From VRUE01 sp050258095 (GTDB lineage: Bacteria; Actinomycetota; Thermoleophilia; Solirubrobacterales; 70-9), in contig JBLMYD010000060.1 of NCBI GenBank assembly GCA_050258095.1, positions 1 through 5,588 of the forward strand: DNA of 5,588 bases, read 5' to 3'. Each line of letters begins with the position of its first letter. Position 1 is the first letter of the stretch. The position numbers were made by a program, and so were the translations under genes. The notes under the pieces are model-generated. The model searched no databases and was not told where the DNA came from. It saw only the letters and a list, made by a program, of their open reading frames with translations. Below, one piece after another: positions 1 to 3,892 of the stretch.

Positions 1-44
1 CCGGCGGCTTCGTCTCGGTTGATCAACGACATCACGTGCTCCAT
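1..44 (-). CDS. Possible N-terminus of a gene running off the left edge
   Basis: On the minus strand an ATG at 44-42 opens a frame reading MEHVMSLINRDEAAG up to the window edge. Twelve of the 14 complete codons end in G or C, and a GAGGG purine run lies 5 nt upstream of the ATG as a plausible ribosome binding site. Only 14 full codons are visible, so no family can be named. A competing reading is a plus-strand C-terminus in frame 1 ending at TAA 64-66 (final residues LINDITCSIHALGVQ). A second minus-strand ATG at 78-76 opens a different frame with weaker third-position bias. I prefer the start at 44 because of the ribosome binding site, but confidence is low. Confidence 0.3.
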   Translation of the reverse strand, partial: MEHVMSLINRDEAA

Positions 45-76
45 TCACGCCCTCGGGGTTCAGTAATTCCCGAATC

Positions 77-346
77 ATGCGTGTCTCACGTGACGTTGGC
101 AGAGAGGGCGCGGCGGCTTTCCTGCTGATTCGGCTTGGTCATGCACTAATCGGGCTGGCTGAAGCCTGGGATACCTACCAGGCGAAGCGCCTGCGTTGCC
201 TGAGTAAGCCCCCGGGGGCTGGCTGAATAGGAGGCCGCTTCGAGAAATACAGCTCGGAGTTGAGGCACTACTTCGGTCTGGGCCTGCCCGACTTCAGCGA
301 CGTCCATGAGGTCGAGCACAAGCTGTTGATCAGTGTGAGCCGATAG
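77..346 (+). pseudogene. Degraded small hypothetical gene with in-frame TGA
   Basis: From ATG 77 the frame reads MRVSRDVGREGAAAFLLIRL, then an amphipathic, Ala/Leu-rich stretch ending in LAEAWDTYQAKRLRCLSKPP, and stops at TGA 224-226. The same frame then continues open to TAG 344-346 with a protein-like segment (GRFEKYSSELRHYFGLGLPD, then FSDVHEVEHKLLISVSR). In 233-343 about 86% of codons end in G/C, against about 57% G/C at first and 32% at second positions, the profile of genuine high-GC coding DNA on this strand. There is no usual start codon directly after the TGA. I read this as one gene broken by a stop. Alternatively there are two small genes: a perfect AGGAGG at 229-234 lies 4 nt before TTC GAG AAA, as though a start codon there had been lost. 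The product is not recognised. Confidence 0.4.
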
Positions 347-392
347 TGCGCTCCTGCGTCGCGCGAGAAGCACAAGATTTGCGTCGAACTTC

Positions 393-422
393 GATTGGCG
401 GAGAGCTGAACGCTTGCCAATC
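393..422 (-). terminator. Hairpin over the stop codon of the Ig-like protein gene
   Basis: GATTGGC (393-399) and GCCAATC (416-422) form a perfect 7-bp inverted repeat. A smaller stem AGC/GCT (404-406 with 412-414) can form inside the loop. The hairpin overlaps the minus-strand TGA at 421-423 and lies between convergent reading frames, where a terminator is expected. No T-tract follows on either strand, as is common for actinobacterial terminators, so the call rests on structure and position only. Confidence 0.4.
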
Positions 423-1314
423 ACCCAGAGACCTGGAATTCAGAGGAGAGGGTCAGCGGCTTTCCTTTGACTGCCGGGTGGGGACGACTTGAGTCCACGT
501 GGATCACAAAGCGGTACAGACCTTGGGGCTCTTCGGGGGGGATCGTGAAGCTCCAGCACTGCGCCGAGTCCCCGGGCCCGGCCCATAGCAACGGCAGGGG
601 AATAGGGCCCTGCGAGCTATTCGGCGCCGGTTCCCATGACGCTCCGTCGAAGTATTCGATCGTCCGGGAGAGACCGAAACTGAGGCTCGTGGTCCCGTAG
701 TTGTTCACCGTCGCCAGGACGTGTTCGCCGGGCTGAAACGCGGTTCCGTTGAGGGAAAGCCCCGTGTCCAGCTTTGGCTTGAGGACGCGCAGAAATTCGC
801 CGAAACGCGCCAGTCGCTTGCCCGAGAGCTTGGAGAACGTGATTTCGAGACGGTAAAGCGCCGGCCTGCCGACCTTGAAGAGGAAGTCGAGGGTGCCGGA
901 GGGCTTGTCTTCGCTGGAGTGGAGTCGCTTGACCCTACGCACGATGTGGCCCCTCACCTTGGTGGGTCGCCCGCGCCTGTCGACCCGCACGTAGCGGGCT
1001 TCGACTATCCAGTTGAGCGGCGGACTCAGATGGTGCCCGGAGAAGTACGGCGAAAACGAGAGGCTGTAGCCAACTTCACCCCCGCCGACGAAGAGCGGGC
1101 CGCCGCTGTGATTGAGAAAGACTCGCGCCGGGCCGAACGGCAGGTGCTCTGCGGGTGGGCTCGGCCGGAGATGAGGCAATCGCTTCAGGGGCTTGGTGTA
1201 GTTATGGACGACGCCGTATTCGCAAAGCGCCCCGCTTGCGACCGCGGGCAGGGAGCCCGCCAGGATGGCGCAGGAAACGAACGTAGTCGCGAGAGTAGAC
1301 GTGATCTTTCCCAT
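421..1314 (-). CDS. Secreted protein with Ig-like beta-sandwich domains
   Basis: Protein of 297 residues, probably exported and of unknown function. The chosen ATG (1314-1312) places a typical signal peptide at the N-terminus: MGKITSTLATTFVSCAILAG followed by SLPAVASGA, with cleavage likely near residues 26-29. No lipobox precedes Cys31, so it is not an obvious lipoprotein; Cys31 and Cys253 could pair. The mature part is beta-rich. Residues about 70-180 end in a strand pattern around PALYRLEITF. Residues about 183-296 (GLSLNGTAFQPGEHVLATVN, later QGLYRFVIHV) resemble bacterial Ig-like domains of the Big_14 type, recalled from the family and not searched. The frame stays open upstream to 1545, but that extension would overlap the divergent gene and bury the signal peptide. 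There is no clear Shine-Dalgarno; a hairpin overlaps the stop. Possible roles are cell-surface or adhesion; none is proven. Confidence 0.75.
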   Translation of the reverse strand: MGKITSTLATTFVSCAILAGSLPAVASGALCEYGVVHNYTKPLKRLPHLRPSPPAEHLPFGPARVFLNHSGGPLFVGGGEVGYSLSFSPYFSGHHLSPPLNWIVEARYVRVDRRGRPTKVRGHIVRRVKRLHSSEDKPSGTLDFLFKVGRPALYRLEITFSKLSGKRLARFGEFLRVLKPKLDTGLSLNGTAFQPGEHVLATVNNYGTTSLSFGLSRTIEYFDGASWEPAPNSSQGPIPLPLLWAGPGDSAQCWSFTIPPEEPQGLYRFVIHVDSSRPHPAVKGKPLTLSSEFQVSG

Positions 1315-1345
1315 TGCGGTACCAGGGAATATCCTGCCATGGACC
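1315..1345. promoter_or_regulatory. 31-bp divergent start region of two secreted-protein genes
   Basis: The two ATG codons face away from each other across only 31 bp, so each gene's promoter must overlap the other's coding sequence or the transcripts must be nearly leaderless. For the plus gene, TATCCT at 1330-1335 (4 of 6 matches to TATAAT) ends 10 nt before the ATG, fitting a very short leader. No convincing -10 box is visible for the minus gene. Neither start has a Shine-Dalgarno sequence. A GGTACC palindrome lies at 1318-1323. Confidence 0.35.
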
Positions 1346-2137
1346 ATGCGACGAGGCAACAGGCGCATCGACAAGTGGGGCGTGCTCTTTCTCATCTGGA
1401 CGCTAGCCGCGGTTGCGTTGGGCAACGCCGGAACGTCCTTCGCCTCTTCTCCCGAGGAAATCGAGTCAGGTATCTTCTTCGTCGGCCCGACGGTTCGAGA
1501 ACTGCCAACGGAACTCGAATTCCTATCGTTGAGCCCCCATCTCACCGCTGGATTTGGCTGCTACACGGCCACTGAAACACCGCCAGCCAAGCGTTGCCAG
1601 GCCTATCTCGTCGCCTTCGAAGGTCCAGACCCTGATGGCTTCTACCACTTCCGTTTCAACCTACCGGCGGCGGAGCCTGGCGACGTCCACATCGAAGCGC
1701 GAACCCCAGGCGGAGGTTGGCTTGCGGTTGAGATCACCACCACGAACAGCGGGACGGTGTTCGGGGACGCTCGCACGTGTCTCATGCCACAGACCAATGC
1801 TGCCGGCCACGCGGCGCTCGAACTCGGTTTCTATAGCCAGGTAAGCAGCACCGCGGCCGTCTTTCGCCAGAAGCGTGAGGGTGGCCGGTGGGCGCCTCCG
1901 AGGCTCAAGGCTCTCGCAAACTATCCAGTGGGCGGGCCAAGAGGATTCGAACCGTATGTGCGGCGTACGTTGCGCTTCCGGGTCAATCAGGCGGAGCTCG
2001 CCGCTGGCAATGTGCGCCTCCTCTACTTCCTGATGAAGGGCAACCACCCCCGGATCGGTCGGAAGCAGCGCCGTCTCGCGATTCGGCGGGCTCGGCCTTT
2101 CTCGGCCTTGGCCTGCCTGCCACCCGGCGGGATTTAG
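1346..2137 (+). CDS. Putative exported protein, four cysteines, unrecognised
   Basis: Protein of 263 residues. The ATG at 1346 gives a textbook signal peptide: basic MRRGNRRIDK, hydrophobic WGVLFLIWTLAAVALGN, then AGTSFA with cleavage likely after Ala33. The frame is open back to 1265, but that start would put 27 extra residues before the signal and run into the divergent gene. The mature part has no membrane segment. It has Cys72, Cys84, Cys145 and Cys257, which could form two disulfides outside the cell. Alternating strand patterns (GFYHFRFNLP about residues 98-107, GGWLAVEITT about 123-132, YVRRTLRFRV about 204-213) suggest an all-beta fold. The C-terminus is basic (IGRKQRRLAIRRAR). I recognise no family. 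Its head-to-head position with another secreted beta-rich protein suggests related surface roles; this is inference. Confidence 0.72.
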   Translation: MRRGNRRIDKWGVLFLIWTLAAVALGNAGTSFASSPEEIESGIFFVGPTVRELPTELEFLSLSPHLTAGFGCYTATETPPAKRCQAYLVAFEGPDPDGFYHFRFNLPAAEPGDVHIEARTPGGGWLAVEITTTNSGTVFGDARTCLMPQTNAAGHAALELGFYSQVSSTAAVFRQKREGGRWAPPRLKALANYPVGGPRGFEPYVRRTLRFRVNQAELAAGNVRLLYFLMKGNHPRIGRKQRRLAIRRARPFSALACLPPGGI

Positions 2138-2178
2138 GGCGGACCGGCTCAGCCATGGGAATCGCTCCCGCTTCGCGT

Positions 2179-2197
2179 GTAGGCGGGTAACGCCTGC
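2179..2197. terminator. Hairpin between convergent genes
   Basis: GTAGGCG, loop GGTAA and CGCCTGC form a 7-bp stem containing one G-T pair. It lies in the 72-bp gap between the plus-strand exported-protein gene and the minus-strand recombinase gene, where a bidirectional terminator would serve both. No T-run follows. Next to it an AGTCGACT palindrome (2204-2211) overlaps the recombinase stop codon. Confidence 0.35.
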
Positions 2198-2209
2198 TGG
2201 TCGAGTCGA

Positions 2210-2911
2210 CTACGGACCCAGCGCGACGGCGGCCGGTATTACCGGCGCCCGCCGGCCATGGACGACATCGACGATCTCTCCACTGTCGATCCCTTGAAGG
2301 TAGACCGAGGTGATTCCGAGGTCGGCGTGGCCGAGCTGGCGCTGGATCACGTTCAGAGGGACGCCCTCTCGCGCCATTTCAACGGCATGGGCGTGACGCA
2401 GCTGATGCGGCGCGAAGCGACGGCGGACACCGGCTCGGATGGCCAACCGCCGAAACTGGGTGCGCGCCGCGGCGGCAGACCATGGCCGTCCGGCCGTGGG
2501 GCCACTGATCACGCAGAAGAGTGCGCCCGCCGGCAGCTCCAACCTGCGCTTCAGCCAGGGGTCCAGCTGCTGCCATCCCCAATCGTCCATCCCCACTTGG
2601 CGGCGCTTGCCGCCCTTGCCATGACGGACGAGTAGCGCGCCACGCCCCGGCTCGAGGTCACCCTCCGATAGGGCCAGGGCCTCGCTGATCCGAAGGCCCG
2701 CCCGCCAGAGCACGACTGCCAATCCTCGAAACCGCATCCCTGCCGGGCGCTCTCCGGCCTGGCGCATCACGGCGACGATCTCCTCGACCCTTGGTGGGTC
2801 GGCGGGGTACTTGCGCCCCTTGTTCCGTGGGGCGCGGCCCGCGTGGTAGCCCGGCAGCGTCGCGGGCGAGCGCTGTCGGCCGGCTGCGTCAAGAGTTGCG
2901 ATGGCATCCAT
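2210..2911 (-). CDS. Tyrosine recombinase/integrase, catalytic domain only
   Basis: Protein of 233 residues that cuts and rejoins DNA through a covalent 3'-phosphotyrosyl intermediate. All active-site positions are visible: Arg74 in AGLRISEALAL, Lys99 in RHGKGGKRR, His169 and Arg172 in APHQLRHAHA, His195 in QRQLGHADLGIT and the nucleophile Tyr204 in SVYLQ. Residues before about 40 are a short basic segment (GYHAGRAPRNKGRKYPADPP) rather than the SAM-like core-binding domain of XerC/XerD (usually near 300 residues). Short stand-alone integrases of this kind are, from memory, common in actinobacteria, so this is probably its normal form and not a truncation. There is no extra helix of the integron IntI type. 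The ATG at 2911 has a strong AAGGAG 6 nt upstream, which fixes the start. It follows the toxin gene on the same strand after 136 bp. Its target site is unknown; the inverted repeat at its 5' end is a candidate. Confidence 0.93.
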   Translation of the reverse strand: MDAIATLDAAGRQRSPATLPGYHAGRAPRNKGRKYPADPPRVEEIVAVMRQAGERPAGMRFRGLAVVLWRAGLRISEALALSEGDLEPGRGALLVRHGKGGKRRQVGMDDWGWQQLDPWLKRRLELPAGALFCVISGPTAGRPWSAAAARTQFRRLAIRAGVRRRFAPHQLRHAHAVEMAREGVPLNVIQRQLGHADLGITSVYLQGIDSGEIVDVVHGRRAPVIPAAVALGP

Positions 2912-2915
2912 GGGT

Positions 2916-2943
2916 CTCTCCTTGTCCGAGTTGACAAGGGAGG
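2916..2943 (-). promoter_or_regulatory. Inverted repeat covering the recombinase ribosome binding site
   Basis: CCTTGTC (2920-2926) and GACAAGG (2933-2939) are perfect 7-bp inverted arms around a 6-bp centre, CGAGTT. On the minus-strand mRNA the downstream arm contains most of the Shine-Dalgarno AAGGAG (2923-2918), and two more pairs can form across a bulge, so the whole site could be hidden in a hairpin just before the ATG. As DNA, 11-bp arms (2916-2926 and 2933-2943) match at 8 of 11 positions around the 6-bp centre, the layout of XerC/XerD-like core sites. It could be a translational control hairpin, a recombination or autoregulatory binding site, or both. The repeat is directly visible; its role is inferred. 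Confidence 0.5.
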
Positions 2944-2955
2944 TCTATCCAGCTC

Positions 2956-2976
2956 GAGGTCGCAAGTTGCCACCTC
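2956..2976. repeat. 21-bp dyad upstream of the recombinase gene
   Basis: GAGGTCGCAA, a central G, then TTGCCACCTC: 9 of 10 positions pair, the only mismatch being C2961 against C2971. It lies 45-65 bp before the recombinase ATG, and a perfect CCTCATGAGG palindrome (2973-2982) overlaps its right arm. Its size and symmetry fit an operator for a dimeric regulator or an arm-type recombinase binding site. No sigma-factor hexamers of good quality are visible in this 136-bp gap. Confidence 0.4.
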
Positions 2977-3047
2977 ATGAGGCGGCGGGTTCGCTGCACC
3001 CCCTGGGCGCTTTCCGGCCCAACCGCTGCCTCGGCTCCGGGCGGCTA

Positions 3048-3443
3048 CTAGACGGCTTGCAGCCGAGGGCGGATCAGGTCCGCGAGGTCCTCGGGGGTCG
3101 TGCCGGCGCTCAGGCTGATGATCCAATTAGCGAGTTCGGGATCCGTTGCGTTGACCGCGTAGCCGTTGACCTCGAGAAAGGTGAGCATCGAGACGAGCGC
3201 CAAGCGCTTGTTGCCGTCGATGAACGTCTGGCTCTCGGCGATTCCGTGCGCAAGCGCCGTAGCCTGCAACGCGAGGTCGGCCTTCTGGTAGTGGGCGTAA
3301 TTGCGCGGTCGCCCCAGCGCGCTCTCGAGGCCGGCCTGATCACGAAGCTGGTCGGCGGCCTGGCCAGTGGTTCCACCGATGATCGCGGCGTAAAGCTCCA
3401 GCGCATCGGCGAGCTCGATATAGACCGGCTCGTTCTCCTCCAC
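3048..3443 (-). CDS. Fic/Doc-family (death-on-curing) toxin, His-to-Gln in Fic motif
   Basis: Protein of 131 residues, the usual size of Doc toxins. Doc of phage P1 inactivates EF-Tu by phosphorylation; other Fic proteins transfer AMP. The Fic motif is at residues 72-80, QTFIDGNKR, followed by LALVSMLTFLEVNGY typical of the helix after it. The GNKR nucleotide-binding loop (77-80) and Asp76 are intact, but the canonical first His (HxFxDGNKR) is Gln72, codon CAG at 3230-3228, one base away from CAC or CAT. Loss of this His normally abolishes catalysis in studied Fic and Doc proteins, so this copy may be inactive, chemically different, or a natural Gln subfamily. The start is GTG at 3443, 11 nt after the antitoxin stop, without a clear Shine-Dalgarno, suggesting coupled translation. 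The antitoxin gene upstream supports a toxin-antitoxin assignment. Confidence 0.87.
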   Translation of the reverse strand: MEENEPVYIELADALELYAAIIGGTTGQAADQLRDQAGLESALGRPRNYAHYQKADLALQATALAHGIAESQTFIDGNKRLALVSMLTFLEVNGYAVNATDPELANWIISLSAGTTPEDLADLIRPRLQAV

Positions 3444-3454
3444 CGCCGGCCTGT

Positions 3455-3709
3455 CTACCGCTTGGCGCTCTCGTCGTCGGGATCGTGCTCGGCAAGGATC
3501 TGCAGCGCCTCGGCGTGCTCGTCAACCACGCGCTGCCCGATGCCGCGAATCCGATCGCGCACCTGCTCGGTCGGCATGATCCGCAGCTCACCGCCCTCGA
3601 GCTCCTCGACAAGCACCGACGTTCCGGCGGCGTAGCCGCGCGCCTCGAACTCGCGCGGTATCGAAACCACGTTGCTGTTGCCGACCCGGCGAACCTTGAC
3701 CACCTTCAT
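3455..3709 (-). CDS. AbrB/MazE-type antitoxin of the Doc-like toxin
   Basis: Protein of 84 residues. The N-terminal half (MKVVKVRRVGNSNVVSIPRE, then FEARGYAAGTSVLVEELEGG and ELRIMP) is a swapped-hairpin AbrB/SpoVT/MazE DNA-binding domain with its characteristic GNS-(x)-SIP-(x)-F pattern. The acidic, helical C-terminus (residues about 47-84, with VVDEHAEALQILAEHD) is the expected toxin-binding and neutralising tail. The ATG at 3709 was chosen because the domain begins there and a -10 box lies just upstream. The open frame extends to 4030, but that part overlaps the intergenic hairpins and the propeller gene and looks non-coding. It should bind its own promoter and repress the operon with the toxin. 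Pairing of an AbrB-fold antitoxin with a Doc-type toxin differs from the classical Phd/Doc pair. Confidence 0.9.
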   Translation of the reverse strand: MKVVKVRRVGNSNVVSIPREFEARGYAAGTSVLVEELEGGELRIMPTEQVRDRIRGIGQRVVDEHAEALQILAEHDPDDESAKR

Positions 3710-3715
3710 GTCGTC

Positions 3716-3743
3716 AGTATACACGCGGATATCCCACGCTGTA
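3716..3743 (-). promoter_or_regulatory. Leaderless promoter and candidate operator of the toxin-antitoxin operon
   Basis: On the minus strand TATACT (3721-3716; 5 of 6 matches to TATAAT) is followed by GACGAC and then the antitoxin ATG. Transcription would start at or within a base or two of the A of ATG, giving a leaderless mRNA; no Shine-Dalgarno is present. A weak GCTACA lies 18 nt upstream as a -35. The box overlaps a GTATAC palindrome (3717-3722). Behind it, a perfect GGATATCC palindrome (3727-3734) is flanked by CACGC on both sides and then by TACA and TGTA, a plausible AbrB-family operator overlapping the promoter. Confidence 0.55.
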
Positions 3744-3795
3744 GCCTTCCCGGCGACATCAACGAACTCGCAACGCGCGGGTATCCCGGCCGCCC

Positions 3796-3841
3796 CGGTG
3801 CACGCCTGTAATTCGCGCGTAGGAGCAGTTGCAGTGCACCG
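3796..3841. repeat. 8-bp inverted repeat with 30-nt spacer in the intergenic region
   Basis: CGGTGCAC (3796-3803) and GTGCACCG (3834-3841) are perfect reverse complements, each containing a GTGCAC palindrome. They lie between the toxin-antitoxin promoter and the terminator hairpins. The motif CACGC(C)TGTA overlapping the left arm (3801-3810) resembles CACGCTGTA in the operator (3735-3743). It may be a distal regulator site or chance; no function is assigned. Confidence 0.3.
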
Positions 3842-3842
3842 A

Positions 3843-3862
3843 CCGAGGCAGGCTTGCCTCGG
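3843..3862 (-). terminator. GC-rich terminator hairpin after the propeller gene
   Basis: CCGAGGCA, loop GGCT and TGCCTCGG form a perfect 8-bp stem with a 4-nt loop, 11 nt downstream of the minus-strand stop codon of the delta-60 protein gene. It is the strongest hairpin in the window. It lacks a T-tract, as expected for many actinobacterial terminators, and would shield the toxin-antitoxin operon from readthrough. Confidence 0.6.
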
Positions 3863-3871
3863 GGTCGCCAC

Positions 3872-3892
3872 CCTCAGCGCCTGCCGCTGAGG
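3872..3892 (-). terminator. Second hairpin spanning the propeller gene stop codon
   Basis: CCTCAGCG (3872-3879), loop CCTGC and CGCTGAGG (3885-3892) form a perfect 8-bp stem that includes the last codons and the TGA (3876-3874) of the delta-60 protein gene. It lies directly before the stem at 3843-3862, so the two may act as a tandem terminator or protect the 3' end of the mRNA. Confidence 0.4.

Noticed and set aside
146..424. Minus-strand 92-residue frame starting at GTG overlapping the TGA of the Ig-like gene
   Set aside because: The GTGA overlap is attractive, but much of this interval shows a stronger plus-strand codon signal, and the minus frame's third positions correspond to plus first positions with only about 57% G/C. 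No family resemblance.
1315..1545. N-terminal extension of the Ig-like protein to an upstream start at 1545
   Set aside because: It would bury the signal peptide 77 residues inside the protein and overlap the divergent gene; the ATG at 1314 is the natural start.
721..1575. Plus-strand 284-residue open frame
   Set aside because: Antisense shadow of the Ig-like protein gene; charged low-complexity composition, no signal peptide or domain, and its end runs into the exported-protein gene in another frame.
2210..2911. Integron integrase with adjacent attI site
   Set aside because: The IntI-specific extra helix between the Lys and His-x-x-Arg motifs is absent, there are no attC-like repeats, and the genes upstream are co-oriented with the integrase rather than arranged as divergent cassettes.
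3004..3021. Terminator for the toxin gene, TGGGC and GCCCA with an 8-nt loop
   Set aside because: The stem has only 5 bp and a wide loop, with no T-run; readthrough from the toxin into the integrase remains possible.
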